Part shown: piece by piece, positions 1-10,164 of the stretch | Layout of the letters: each line of letters begins with the position of its first letter | How positions within the stretch are numbered: position 1 is the stretch's first letter | Assembly (NCBI RefSeq): GCF_902498065.1 | Contig: NZ_CABVIR010000007.1 | Location: 1 to 64,000 of the forward strand | Length of the DNA stretch: 64,000 nt | Origin: Pseudomonas fluorescens | GTDB taxonomy: Bacteria; Pseudomonadota; Gammaproteobacteria; Pseudomonadales; Pseudomonadaceae | Direction of reading: 5' to 3' | Translations under genes and position numbers: made by a program | Notes under the pieces: model-generated | Seen by the model: the letters and a program-made list of their open reading frames with translations, nothing else | Database searches by the model: none | Told to the model about the DNA's origin: nothing

Positions 1-64
1 GTGAAACGATGCATCGCCGATGGTAGTGTGGGGTTTCCCCATGTGAGAGTAGGTCATCGTCAAG
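1..64 (+). rRNA. rrf: 5S ribosomal RNA, 3' part
   Basis: The first bases match the 3' half of a Pseudomonas 5S rRNA, including the conserved GAAACGATGCATCGCCGATG and the closing AGTAGGTCATCGTCAAG. The 5' half and the rest of the rRNA operon lie before the window. A strong intrinsic terminator follows directly, so this is the end of the operon. The exact 3' end is uncertain by a few bases. Confidence 0.9.
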
Positions 65-75
65 ATTAAATTCCG

Positions 76-107
76 AAACCCCTATCTGCGTATGCAGGTA
101 GGGGTTT
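76..107 (+). terminator. rRNA operon terminator
   Basis: A GC-rich hairpin (arms AAACCCCTATCTGC and GCAGGTAGGGGTTT around a short TAT-type loop) is followed by a T-rich run. It sits about 12 bases after the 5S rRNA, where an rRNA operon terminator is expected. Confidence 0.9.
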
Positions 108-221
108 TGTTTTGTCCGCAGGAAAGTTCGTACAGCATTACCGGACAGCTCCCGGCTGTCACAGTCTCCCGACAATGCTAAGGTTCGGCCCTAGCTTTTG
201 TATTTTTCCAAGGAAGCCTTT

Positions 222-3200
222 ATGCCGGACGCGACGTCCCTCAGTGCTGGTTTTATGGTGGTTCACGGTAACCGCCTGGACGAGTTGCGCAGCCTGGTGG
301 TCAGCTGGATGCGGCGATACCCGCTGGCTCCCTTGGAAAATGAAATCGCTCTGGTGCAGAGCAACGGTATCGCCCAGTGGCTAAAGCTGGCACTGGCGGA
401 AGACCCGGAAGAGGACGATATGGGCGGCTGCGGAATCGCTGCAGCCATCGACGTGCAGTTGCCGGGCAGCTTCATGTGGCAGCTCTATCGCATGGTGCTT
501 GGCCGGGACGAAATTCCCGCCAAGTCGTTGCTTGATAAGGCCCCGCTGACCTGGCGACTCATGCGACTGCTTCCGCAGTTGATAGATCAGCCACACTTCG
601 AGCCTCTGCAACGCTTTCTCACCAATGACACCGATTTGCGCAAACGCTATCAATTGGCCGAGCGACTGGCTGACCTGTTCGACCAATATCAGGTGTACCG
701 AGCCGACTGGCTTGAAGACTGGGCTGAAGGTCGTCATCAGTTACGCAACGGTCGGGGTGAAGCGAAACCCTTGACCCCGGCCAACTGCTGGCAAGCGGAA
801 TTGTGGCGTGCGTTGTTGCTGGATGTGGGGGAACAAGGCATGGCGCAAAGTCGTGCCGGTGTCCATCAGCGGTTTGTCGAGCGCATCAACAACCTCGATG
901 TAGCGCCCGCCGGATTACCGTCCCGGGTTATCGTTTTCGGGATTTCTTCGCTTCCCGCTCAGGCTCTGGAAGCTCTCGCCGGGTTGGCTCGTTTCAGCCA
1001 GGTTTTGCTCTGCGTACACAACCCATGTCGTCACCATTGGGCGGACATCGTCGCCGATAAAGATCTGTTACGGCATCAATACAAACGTCAGGCCCGCAAG
1101 AGTGGTATGCCGGTCGTGCTGGATCCGCAAACCCTGCATCAGCATGCCCATCCGCTGCTGGCTGCTTGGGGTAAACAGGGGCGGGACTACATCAACCTGC
1201 TGGACAGTTACGACGATCCCAACAGCTATCGCTCGGCGTTTCGTGACGGGCGCATTGACCTGTTCAGTGACAGCGAGCCACAAAACCTGCTGAACCAACT
1301 CCAGGACGACATCCTCGAATTGCGTCCTCTGAATGAAACGCGCGAACGCTGGCCAGCAGTCGATCCAGACGCAGATCAATCGATCCGTTTTCACATTGCC
1401 CACAGTGCCCAACGAGAAGTAGAGATTCTCCACGATCAGTTGCTCGCACGCTTTAGTGCTGACCCTGACTTAAGACCGCGCGACGTTATCGTGATGGTCC
1501 CGGACATCGACAGTTATGCGCCACATATTCGCGCTGTATTCGGCCAGCTTGAACGCCATGACCCACGCTTCATTCCGTTCACGCTCGCCGATCAAGGCCA
1601 GCGCGGTCGTGACCCACTGCTGATTGCTGTCGAACACCTGCTAAAACTGCCCGACAGTCGTTTCCCCGTCAGCGAGATCCTCGATCTGCTGGACGTTCCT
1701 GCATTGCGTGCTCGCTTTGGTGTGGAAGAGCGAGACCTGCCGACCCTGCATCGCTGGATCGAAGGCGCTGGCATCCGCTGGGGCATGAGCGCCGAGCAAC
1801 GAGCGGGGCTTGGATTGCCGCAGGAACTGGAGCAAAACAGTTGGCGTTTCGGTTTACGGCGGATGTTGCTGGGGTATGCAGTCGGCAGCGCCAGTGCCTG
1901 TCAAGGGATCGAGCCCTACGACGAGATTGGTGGTCTGGATGCCGCGCTGATAGGTCCTTTGGTGGCGCTCCTGGATGCACTTGAAATTGCTCACCAGGAA
2001 CTCACGCGCCCTGCGCCACCCAACCAATGGGGGATGAGGCTGCAAGCGTTGGTGCAGTTGTTTTTCCAGGCCAGTAACGAGCATGACGACTACTTGCTCG
2101 CTCAACTCGAAGAGTTGCGTGAAACCTGGCTTGAGACCTGTGAGTCGGTCGGTTTGCACGATCAGTTGCCGTTGACCGTGGTTCGTGAAGCCTGGCTGGC
2201 CGGTCTCGATCAGGGGCGTTTGTCCCAGCGTTTTCTCGCGGGTGCGGTGAACTTCTGCACCTTGATGCCCATGCGCGCGATCCCGTTCAAGCTGGTCTGT
2301 CTGCTCGGCATGAATGATGGTGATTATCCGCGTGCGCAACCGCCACTGGACTTCGACCTGATGGGCAGCGATTACCGACCGGGTGATCGCTCACGGCGCG
2401 AAGACGATCGCTATCTGTTGTTGGAAGCGCTTCTGTCAGCACGTAATCAGCTCTACATCAGTTGGGTTGGTCGCAGCATTCGCGATAACAGCGAACGCCC
2501 GGCTTCTGTGCTGATTGGCCAACTCCGCGATCATCTGGCCAGTGGATGGCGACTGCACAATGCCGATGAGAATTTGCTGGAGGCAATGACTCAAGAGCAC
2601 CCATTACAGCCTTTCAGTGCCCGCTATTTCCATGAAGGCGACGACTTGTTCAGCTACGCCAGCGAATGGCAGGTGCTTCATCAAGGCATTGAGTTGGTAA
2701 CCGATAATGGCATCCTCGCCCCCTATGTCCAGGAAGAGCCGCTCAGCCTCGGCCAACTGCAGGATTTTCTGCGTAACCCGGTGCGACACTTCTTCAGCCA
2801 GCGGCTGAAGGTATTCTTTGAAGCGGCTGAAGTGCCCTTGGCCGATGAAGAGCCATTTGTCCTCGACGCACTGCAACGTTACAGCCTCAGCGACAGTTTG
2901 CTCGGCGCCGCGCTGGAGCACTTGGATCAGTCCGATCAGGCTCTGGCGGCGCAGGCCAAACGTCTGCAAAACAGCGGCCTGTTGCCTATGGCGGGTTTTG
3001 GCGAATGTCTGCAGCGGGAGTTGATCGAGCCCTTGCCGGATCTGCTGCAGCGCTATCAACAGCTTCTAGCCTTATGGCCGACACCGCTCACCAGCGCTTT
3101 GCCTGTGAGTCTTGAGCTGCAGGGCCTGCGGCTTGAAGGTTGGCTCAGCAGTTTGCATCAGCGAGCTGACGGTGGATTACTGTCGATCACCACGATTCCC

Positions 3201-3674
3201 AATAGCATCGGTTCTATCAAGTCTCGCAAATGGCATCGTCTGACACGGTCATGGGTCAATCATCTAGTTGCCAGCGCCAGTGGAATGGCGATGACCACTG
3301 CACTGGTGGCCAGTGACGACACCCTGCTGCTCGGTCCCATGGAGAAGGACGTTGCATTCCGTACCTTGAGTGACCTGCTGATGGCCTGGCAAACAGGCAT
3401 GCGCCAACCGCTACCCATTGCAGTCAAAACCGCATTTGCATGGTTAGCCCAGACTGATCCAGCCAAAGCCGACGCCGCCGCTCGCAAAGCCTATGAAGGC
3501 GACGGTCTGACCACCGACGGCGAACGCCGCGAAAGTCCTGCGCTCGCGCGTCAGTTCGCTGACTATGACGCATTGATTGCCGATGAGACCTTCGCCGATT
3601 GGTGCAACGCCTTGTACAAGCCGATGCTGGAAGCTTCCTGGCGCTCATTGACCCGCGAGGAGGCACGCTCATGA
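222..3674 (+). CDS. recC: Exodeoxyribonuclease V subunit gamma (RecC)
   Basis: RecC is the Chi-recognising subunit of the RecBCD helicase-nuclease, which processes double-strand breaks and degrades foreign linear DNA. The 1150-residue product has the family's usual length and opens with the helicase-like core (VVHGNRLDELRSLV, then NGIAQWLKLALA). The ATG at 222 is preferred over an upstream in-frame TTG at 198 because an AAGGAAG ribosome-binding site lies just before it. The stop overlaps the recB start as ATGA, so recC, recB and recD form one translationally coupled operon. Family assignment is firm; whether the Chi-recognition residues are conserved was not checked. Confidence 0.97.
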   Translation: MPDATSLSAGFMVVHGNRLDELRSLVVSWMRRYPLAPLENEIALVQSNGIAQWLKLALAEDPEEDDMGGCGIAAAIDVQLPGSFMWQLYRMVLGRDEIPAKSLLDKAPLTWRLMRLLPQLIDQPHFEPLQRFLTNDTDLRKRYQLAERLADLFDQYQVYRADWLEDWAEGRHQLRNGRGEAKPLTPANCWQAELWRALLLDVGEQGMAQSRAGVHQRFVERINNLDVAPAGLPSRVIVFGISSLPAQALEALAGLARFSQVLLCVHNPCRHHWADIVADKDLLRHQYKRQARKSGMPVVLDPQTLHQHAHPLLAAWGKQGRDYINLLDSYDDPNSYRSAFRDGRIDLFSDSEPQNLLNQLQDDILELRPLNETRERWPAVDPDADQSIRFHIAHSAQREVEILHDQLLARFSADPDLRPRDVIVMVPDIDSYAPHIRAVFGQLERHDPRFIPFTLADQGQRGRDPLLIAVEHLLKLPDSRFPVSEILDLLDVPALRARFGVEERDLPTLHRWIEGAGIRWGMSAEQRAGLGLPQELEQNSWRFGLRRMLLGYAVGSASACQGIEPYDEIGGLDAALIGPLVALLDALEIAHQELTRPAPPNQWGMRLQALVQLFFQASNEHDDYLLAQLEELRETWLETCESVGLHDQLPLTVVREAWLAGLDQGRLSQRFLAGAVNFCTLMPMRAIPFKLVCLLGMNDGDYPRAQPPLDFDLMGSDYRPGDRSRREDDRYLLLEALLSARNQLYISWVGRSIRDNSERPASVLIGQLRDHLASGWRLHNADENLLEAMTQEHPLQPFSARYFHEGDDLFSYASEWQVLHQGIELVTDNGILAPYVQEEPLSLGQLQDFLRNPVRHFFSQRLKVFFEAAEVPLADEEPFVLDALQRYSLSDSLLGAALEHLDQSDQALAAQAKRLQNSGLLPMAGFGECLQRELIEPLPDLLQRYQQLLALWPTPLTSALPVSLELQGLRLEGWLSSLHQRADGGLLSITTIPNSIGSIKSRKWHRLTRSWVNHLVASASGMAMTTALVASDDTLLLGPMEKDVAFRTLSDLLMAWQTGMRQPLPIAVKTAFAWLAQTDPAKADAAARKAYEGDGLTTDGERRESPALARQFADYDALIADETFADWCNALYKPMLEASWRSLTREEARS

Positions 3675-6600
3675 CCTCCCAGACACCGTTGGCCCTGGCG
3701 TTTCCACTGCGCGGCAGTCAACTGATCGAGGCCAGTGCCGGGACCGGCAAGACCTTCACTATTTCCGCGTTGTACCTGCGACTGGTCTTGGGCCACGGCG
3801 GGGAGTCGAGCGGTTTTGGGCGTGAGCTGTTACCACCGCAAATCCTCGTTGTGACCTTCACCGACGCCGCGACCAAAGAGCTGCGCGAACGTATTCGAAC
3901 GCGTCTTGCCGAAGCTGCACGGTTTTTTCGCGATGAAACACCGTCGCCGGATGCCCTGATTGCAGAACTGCGCGAACAGTACCTTCCCGAGCAGTGGCCC
4001 GGATGCGCAAACCGTCTGGACATCGCCGCCCAGTGGATGGACGAAGCGGCTGTCTCGACCATCCACAGTTGGTGTCAGCGCATGTTGCGCGAACACGCGT
4101 TCGACAGTGGCAGCCTGTTTACCCAGACCCTGGAAACCGATCACAGTGATTTGCTCGGCGAGGTGCTGCGCGACTACTGGCGATTGTTTTGTTATCCGAT
4201 GCAAGGTGATGCCCTCAATTGGGTGCGCGGTAATTGGGGCGGTCCGGCGGCCCTGTTGCCGCGAGTTCGTGGTTTGTTCGCCAGTGAGCGCAACAGCGCT
4301 GAAGGAAAAGAACCGGTTGAACTGATCACCGAGTGTCTGCAGGAGCGACGGGCTGCGTTGCTCGAACTCAAAATGCCTTGGCGTCAATGGGCGGACGAGT
4401 TGCTTGCCATCTGTCATGAGGGCGTCGCGAGCAAAAGCGTCGACGGTCGAAAGATGCAGGCACGCTATTTCGAACCCTGGTTCGAAAAGATAAAAGCCTG
4501 GGCTGGAGATGAATTACTCGAGCAGTTGGATATTGGCACCGGTTTCACTCGCCTGACGCCTGACGGAATGGCTGAGGCCTGGAAAAAGGGCGAGGTGCCC
4601 AATCACCCGGGGCTGGACGCAATGCCTGGCCTCAAGGCCAGTCTCGATGGTTTGCCGACCCCTGATGCGGCAGTCCTGCAACACGCCGCTCAGTGGGTGG
4701 GCGCGCGATTTGAGGAAGAAAAGCGTCGCCGCGCGGAAATGGGTTTCGATGACATGCTGCTGCGCCTCGATGGCGCATTGCAAGCCGAGGGCGGCGAACG
4801 TTTGGCAACCCTGATCCGCGAACAATTCCCGGTGGCATTGATCGACGAATTCCAGGATACCGACCCGGTTCAATACCAGATATTCGAAAGCATCTATCGC
4901 ATCGAGGACAATAATCCTGAATGCGGCCTGTTCCTGATCGGCGACCCGAAGCAGGCGATTTATGCCTTCCGTGGCGCCGACATCTATACCTACCTGCGTG
5001 CCCGTCAGGCCACCACTGGCCGGCTGCATACCCTGGGCACCAACTTTCGTTCCAGCCATGGCATGGTCGATGCGGTGAACCATGTGTTCGAGCGCGCCGA
5101 GTCGCGGGAAGCGGGGCGGGGTGCATTTCTGTTCCGTGAAAAAAATGGCGAAACCCCCGTGCCGTTCCTGCCGGTCGCCTCCCAGGGACGCAAAGAAGTG
5201 CTTCATGTTGATGGTCAGGTTGTACCGGCTCTGAATATCTGGCATCTGTCCGCCGATCAACCATTGTCTGGCGCCGTTTACCGACAACAACTGGCCGCGG
5301 CTTGCGCCAGCGAAATCACCGCTCTGCTCAATGGCGGGCAACAAGGCAGGGCGGGTTTCATCCAGGATGGCAAGGATTTCAAAGGCTTGCTGCCCGCGGA
5401 TATTGCAATCCTGGTGCGCGACGGTAAAGAGGCCCAGGCGGTGCGCGCCGAACTCACGACCCGTGGCGTGCGCAGCGTGTACCTGTCGGACAAGGACTCG
5501 GTGTTCGCCGCACAGGAAGCTCACGACCTGCTGAGCTGGCTCAAGGCCTGCGCCGAGCCGGATGTCGAGCGTCCGCTGCGAGCGGCGCTGGCCTGCATCA
5601 CGCTGAATCTGTCGCTGGCTGAACTGGAGCGCTTGAATCAGGACGAGTTGGCGTGGGAAGCGCGGGTCATGCAGTTCCGCGGTTATCGCGAACTCTGGCG
5701 CAAACAGGGTGTGCTGCCAATGCTGCGTCGCTTGCTGCATGACTTCCAGCTACCTCAGGCACTGATCGCGCGAAGCGACGGCGAGCGTGTGCTGACCAAC
5801 CTGCTGCATCTGTCCGAATTGCTGCAACAAGCGGCTGCCGAACTCGATGGCGAGCAAGCGCTGATCCGCCATTTATCCGAACATCTGGCGTTGTCCGGTC
5901 AGGCTGGGGAAGAACAGATCCTGCGTCTGGAGAGCGACGAGCAACTGGTCAAGGTCGTGACCATTCACAAGTCCAAGGGGCTTGAGTATCCGTTGGTGTT
6001 CCTGCCGTTCGTGTGTTCGGCGAAGCCGGTCGACGGCAGCCGTTTGCCGCTGCATTACCACGACGAGACCGGCAGGGCTCAAGTGACGTTGAAGCCAACG
6101 CCCGAGTTGATCGCACTGGCCGATGATGAGCGACTGGCCGAGGATCTGCGTTTACTTTATGTGGCCCTGACCCGTGCACAACATGCCTGTTGGCTCGGTG
6201 TTACGGACCTCAAACGCGGCAATAACAACAGCTCGGTGCTGCACCTTTCGGCATTGGGTTATTTGCTGGGCGGTGGTGCGCCATTGGCTGAATCAGCGGG
6301 TTTGACGCGTTGGCTTGAAGACTTGCAGCAGGACTGTCCGGCGCTGGACTGCAGTGAAATGCCTGAAGAAACCGCCGAGCATTACCACCCGCCGCAGAAC
6401 GATGCGACATTGCTTGCTCCGCTGATCCCCAAGCGCAAGGCCAGCGAAAACTGGTGGATTGCCTCCTACAGCGCCTTGCGCATTGGCGACAGCCTGAGCG
6501 TGGGCAGTGGCGAAGCCCCGGAAAATCCGCAAGCGCAAAAGCTGTTTGACGACGAGCGCCTTGATCCGGAGGCGCCGCGAGAAGTGGTCGCCGGCGGTGC

Positions 6601-7363
6601 CGATATCCATCGCTTTCCTCGGGGGCCGAATCCCGGCACCTTTCTCCATGGCTTGCTGGAATGGGCCGGTAACGAAGGTTTTGCCGCCACGCCACAATCC
6701 GTAGAAGACGCCATTGCCCGTCGCTGCAACCGTCGTGGCTGGGAAGGCTGGATCACCACGCTGAGCGATTGGCTGCAGCACCTGCTCAAGTCCCCGCTGC
6801 ACATCGGCGCCGGAAAGGCGCCCGTGATATTCGAGCAATTGACCCAGTACCGCGTCGAGATGGAATTCTGGTTCGCCAGCCATAAAGTCGATGTGCTCAA
6901 ACTTGATGAACTGGTCCGCCAATACACCCACAACGGCGTTGCCCGTGTTGCCGCCGAACCGGTGCTGCTCAACGGCATGTTCAAAGGTTTCATCGACCTG
7001 ACATTCGAGCATGACGGTCGCTACTACGTCGCCGATTACAAATCCAACTGGCTGGGCGTCGATGACATGGCCTATACCGAGCAAGCCATGGAACAGTCGA
7101 TTCTGGACAACCGCTACGACCTTCAATATGTGCTGTACCTGCTGGCCCTGCACCGCCAGCTCAAGGCACGGCTTGCCGATTACGATTACGACCGGCATGT
7201 CGGTGGTGCGCTGTATCTGTTCCTGCGTGGCACCCGCGCATCCAGTCAGGGCGTGTATTTCGCCCGTCCGCCAAGAGCGCTGATCGAGCGTCTGGATCGC
7301 CTGTTCCAGGGCAAGCCAGAACCCAAGGCCGAACCCGCCTGGGAACAGGGAGTACTGCTATGA
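3671..7363 (+). CDS. recB: Exodeoxyribonuclease V subunit beta (RecB)
   Basis: RecB is the 3'-5' helicase and the only nuclease of RecBCD. The 1230-residue protein has the Walker A motif EASAGTGKT at residues 20-28, the UvrD-type motifs DEFQDTDPVQ and GDPKQAIYAFRGAD, and motif VTIHKSKGLEYP. The C-terminal nuclease domain has GFIDL (D1109) and VADYKSN (D1122, K1124), so the active site is intact. The ATG at 3671 overlaps the recC stop, and the gene's own stop overlaps the recD start. Longer in-frame starts inside recC are unlikely. Confidence 0.97.
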   Translation: MTSQTPLALAFPLRGSQLIEASAGTGKTFTISALYLRLVLGHGGESSGFGRELLPPQILVVTFTDAATKELRERIRTRLAEAARFFRDETPSPDALIAELREQYLPEQWPGCANRLDIAAQWMDEAAVSTIHSWCQRMLREHAFDSGSLFTQTLETDHSDLLGEVLRDYWRLFCYPMQGDALNWVRGNWGGPAALLPRVRGLFASERNSAEGKEPVELITECLQERRAALLELKMPWRQWADELLAICHEGVASKSVDGRKMQARYFEPWFEKIKAWAGDELLEQLDIGTGFTRLTPDGMAEAWKKGEVPNHPGLDAMPGLKASLDGLPTPDAAVLQHAAQWVGARFEEEKRRRAEMGFDDMLLRLDGALQAEGGERLATLIREQFPVALIDEFQDTDPVQYQIFESIYRIEDNNPECGLFLIGDPKQAIYAFRGADIYTYLRARQATTGRLHTLGTNFRSSHGMVDAVNHVFERAESREAGRGAFLFREKNGETPVPFLPVASQGRKEVLHVDGQVVPALNIWHLSADQPLSGAVYRQQLAAACASEITALLNGGQQGRAGFIQDGKDFKGLLPADIAILVRDGKEAQAVRAELTTRGVRSVYLSDKDSVFAAQEAHDLLSWLKACAEPDVERPLRAALACITLNLSLAELERLNQDELAWEARVMQFRGYRELWRKQGVLPMLRRLLHDFQLPQALIARSDGERVLTNLLHLSELLQQAAAELDGEQALIRHLSEHLALSGQAGEEQILRLESDEQLVKVVTIHKSKGLEYPLVFLPFVCSAKPVDGSRLPLHYHDETGRAQVTLKPTPELIALADDERLAEDLRLLYVALTRAQHACWLGVTDLKRGNNNSSVLHLSALGYLLGGGAPLAESAGLTRWLEDLQQDCPALDCSEMPEETAEHYHPPQNDATLLAPLIPKRKASENWWIASYSALRIGDSLSVGSGEAPENPQAQKLFDDERLDPEAPREVVAGGADIHRFPRGPNPGTFLHGLLEWAGNEGFAATPQSVEDAIARRCNRRGWEGWITTLSDWLQHLLKSPLHIGAGKAPVIFEQLTQYRVEMEFWFASHKVDVLKLDELVRQYTHNGVARVAAEPVLLNGMFKGFIDLTFEHDGRYYVADYKSNWLGVDDMAYTEQAMEQSILDNRYDLQYVLYLLALHRQLKARLADYDYDRHVGGALYLFLRGTRASSQGVYFARPPRALIERLDRLFQGKPEPKAEPAWEQGVLL

Positions 7364-9468
7364 GTCGCACCTTCGCCGATTTGCTGCCGACGCCATTGGC
7401 AGCGGAAAGTCTGGCGAGTCTGGCACCGTTGAGTCGCGCCGATGACTTGTTGCTGTTGCTCACCCGCTGGGTCGAACGTGGCTGGTTGCGAGCGCTGGAC
7501 AAGGCCTTCGTTGCGTTCTTGCACGAACTCGCTCCCGACGATGATCCACTGGTGCTGCTGGCTGCGGCATTGACCAGTCATCAATTGGGCCACGGCCATG
7601 TCTGCCTGGACCTGTTCGAGACCCTGAAGGAGCCGGACTTCGCGTTGTCCTTGCCACCGGAAGGCGATCTGCAAAGTGGCGCGATGCTGCTGCCATCACA
7701 ATTGCTTGAGGCGCTGGACGGCGCCCATTGGTGCAAGGTGCTGGCCGCCAGCAATCTGGTCGCGTTGTCAGCCGATAGCAGTGAAGCAGCCCAACAACGG
7801 CCGTTGGTACTTTCAGGAAAACGCCTTTATCTGCGACGCTACTGGACCTATGAGCGGCGTATCGATGATGCCCTGCGTCAGCGTCTGGCCGAACACGAAA
7901 CAACGCCGGACGATCTGTCCCAACGTCTTGCCGGTCTGTTCGGTCCGGCCAGGCCTGGCGAGGTAATCGACTGGCAGAAACTCGCGTGTGCCTTGGCGAC
8001 TCGCAGTGCCTTCAGCATCGTCACCGGCGGCCCGGGGACGGGCAAGACCACCACGGTCGTGCGCTTGCTCGCATTGCTTCAGGCGCCAGCGGTGGAGGCT
8101 GGCAAACCACTGCGTATCCGTCTCGCTGCCCCCACCGGGAAAGCTGCGGCACGGTTGACGGAATCGATCAGCCAACAAGTCCGGACGCTGGAAGTCGCTG
8201 AAGCCGTACGAGATAAAATTCCGTCAGACGTTACCACCGTGCACCGTCTGCTCGGCAGTCGGCCCGGTACGCGACATTTCCGGCATCACGCCGGTAATCG
8301 TTTACCGCTGGATGTGCTGGTTGTGGATGAAGCCTCGATGATCGACCTGGAGATGATGGCCAATCTTCTCGACGCGATGCCGGCCCATGCCCGCCTGATT
8401 CTGCTGGGTGACAAGGACCAACTGGCCTCGGTGGAAGCCGGCGCCGTGCTGGGGGATCTGTGCCGCGACGCCGAGGCCGGTTGGTACAGCCCGCAGACGC
8501 GTCAATGGCTGGAAACAGTCAGTGGTGAAAACCTTGCAGCCAGTGGGTTGCACGAAGACACTCACGGGACTCATCCACTGGCCCAGCAAGTGGTGATGCT
8601 GCGCCATTCGCGCCGGTTCGGCGAGGGCAGCGGGATTGGCCAACTGGCGCGCTGGGTCAACCGGCAACAACCCGAAGAAGCTCGCCAATTGCTGGCGGCT
8701 CGAAGCCACGGCGATGTATTTTCCCTGCCCCTCAAGGGTGAACAGGACCGGGCGCTGGAGCGCTTGTTGCTCGAAGGCCATGGTGATGGGCCGCAAGGCT
8801 ACCGGCATTACCTCAGTCTGCTGCGCCACCTGCGGCCACCGCTCGACAGCTCGCTCGATGATTCACGCTGGACCGATTGGGCGCGTCAGGTGTTGCAAGC
8901 CTTCGACGCCTTCCAGCTGCTGTGCGCCGTACGCAAAGGGCCGTGGGGTGTGGAGGGCTTGAATCAGCGCGTGACCGACGCGTTGCTCAAGGCCCGATTG
9001 ATCGACAGCAATCAGCAGTGGTACGAAGGCCGGCCGGTGCTGATGACCCGCAACGACTATGGCTTGGGTTTGATGAACGGCGACATCGGCATTGCCCTCA
9101 AGCTGCCTGAGCGCGATGGCCCCGAGGCGGGTCGTCAGGTCTTGCGCGTGGCTTTCCCGCGCAATGATGGCCAGGGTGGCGTGCGCTTTGTCCTGCCGAG
9201 CCGTCTCAATGATGTCGAAACCGTGTACGCCATGACCGTGCACAAATCCCAGGGCTCCGAGTTTGCCCATACGGCGTTGATTCTGCCGGACGCCCTGAAC
9301 CCGGTTCTGACCAAGGAGCTGATCTATACCGGCATAACCCGAGCGAAGGACTGGTTCACGTTGATCGAACCGCGGACGGGAGTGTTTGAAGAGGCGGTGC
9401 GGCGCAAGGTCAAGCGGTTGAGCGGGTTGATGCTGGAATTGGACGAGGCTGTCGAGCCGAGGCAATAA
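7360..9468 (+). CDS. recD: Exodeoxyribonuclease V subunit alpha (RecD)
   Basis: RecD is the 5'-3' helicase of RecBCD (SF1B). The 702-residue protein has an N-terminal domain of about 200 residues, Walker A TGGPGTGKT (GGPGTGKT at 223-230), Walker B VVDEASMIDL, the GDKDQLASVEAG motif, and a C-terminal VHKSQGSEF motif followed by YTGITRAK. It begins at the ATGA overlap with recB and closes the operon. After its stop there is a GC-rich inverted repeat at about 9471-9513 (CGACGGC and GCCGTCG) but no clear T-run. Confidence 0.97.
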   Translation: MSRTFADLLPTPLAAESLASLAPLSRADDLLLLLTRWVERGWLRALDKAFVAFLHELAPDDDPLVLLAAALTSHQLGHGHVCLDLFETLKEPDFALSLPPEGDLQSGAMLLPSQLLEALDGAHWCKVLAASNLVALSADSSEAAQQRPLVLSGKRLYLRRYWTYERRIDDALRQRLAEHETTPDDLSQRLAGLFGPARPGEVIDWQKLACALATRSAFSIVTGGPGTGKTTTVVRLLALLQAPAVEAGKPLRIRLAAPTGKAAARLTESISQQVRTLEVAEAVRDKIPSDVTTVHRLLGSRPGTRHFRHHAGNRLPLDVLVVDEASMIDLEMMANLLDAMPAHARLILLGDKDQLASVEAGAVLGDLCRDAEAGWYSPQTRQWLETVSGENLAASGLHEDTHGTHPLAQQVVMLRHSRRFGEGSGIGQLARWVNRQQPEEARQLLAARSHGDVFSLPLKGEQDRALERLLLEGHGDGPQGYRHYLSLLRHLRPPLDSSLDDSRWTDWARQVLQAFDAFQLLCAVRKGPWGVEGLNQRVTDALLKARLIDSNQQWYEGRPVLMTRNDYGLGLMNGDIGIALKLPERDGPEAGRQVLRVAFPRNDGQGGVRFVLPSRLNDVETVYAMTVHKSQGSEFAHTALILPDALNPVLTKELIYTGITRAKDWFTLIEPRTGVFEEAVRRKVKRLSGLMLELDEAVEPRQ

Positions 9469-9588
9469 AGGGCGACGGCACCGGACGTTGGAAACCGTCC
9501 AAAGCGCCGTCGTACGTGGCCTCGCGGGTGTTTCGACGCTGTGCTATCGTTGTGGCACCCTCCCGTTAAGATCGAAGAGAATCCCTGC

Positions 9589-10164
9589 ATGAAGGTGGCT
9601 GTCTGGATGACAGAGTGCGTCGCTGGCTGCAAGCAAGCCGTACTTGCAGGCTTTCTCTGTTTGCTGAGCGGCTTCGTTTTCGCTCAACCGCAAACCCCTC
9701 CAGGCATGGCCGACCAGCGTGCCAAATCCGTCACACAGGTGGTACTCGGGATACTCAGTTATGCCCGTTGGCCTGTTGAACCCGCACAACTTCGTTTGTG
9801 CGTCGTTGGCCCCACCGAATACACCGATGACCTGGTCAAGGGCACCACCCAGGCCACGGGCCGACCTGTTGTCGTACGCCGCCTGCTCGCCGACAACCCA
9901 TCCATTGTCGGTGAGTGCGACGCGGTGTACATCGGCAAATTGACCCGCGAAGAGCGCAGCCGGCTGTTCGCTTCGCTGACCGGGCACCCCGTGTTGAGCA
10001 TCAGCGAAAGCGACGATCAATGCACCGTCGGCAGTCTGTTCTGTTTGCGCGTCGGCGATGAACAAGTGTCCTTCGAGGTCAACCTCGATTCCGTGGCCCG
10101 CAGCGGCGTGCGAATTCATCCAAGTGTGCTGCAACTGTCCCGCCGCAAGCCGGCGGCGCCATGA
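9589..10164 (+). CDS. yfiR: Periplasmic c-di-GMP regulator YfiR
   Basis: YfiR is a DUF4154 periplasmic protein that binds and represses the diguanylate cyclase YfiN. Its repression is relieved by reducing conditions or by sequestration by YfiB. The 191-residue product has an N-terminal hydrophobic export signal (about residues 16-32) and cysteines at positions 71, 110, 145 and 152, the same numbering described for the P. aeruginosa protein, where disulfides control stability. The start at 9589 is chosen because it gives a normal signal peptide; an upstream in-frame GTG does not. The gene overlaps yfiN by 4 bases, forming the yfiRNB operon. Confidence 0.93.
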   Translation: MKVAVWMTECVAGCKQAVLAGFLCLLSGFVFAQPQTPPGMADQRAKSVTQVVLGILSYARWPVEPAQLRLCVVGPTEYTDDLVKGTTQATGRPVVVRRLLADNPSIVGECDAVYIGKLTREERSRLFASLTGHPVLSISESDDQCTVGSLFCLRVGDEQVSFEVNLDSVARSGVRIHPSVLQLSRRKPAAP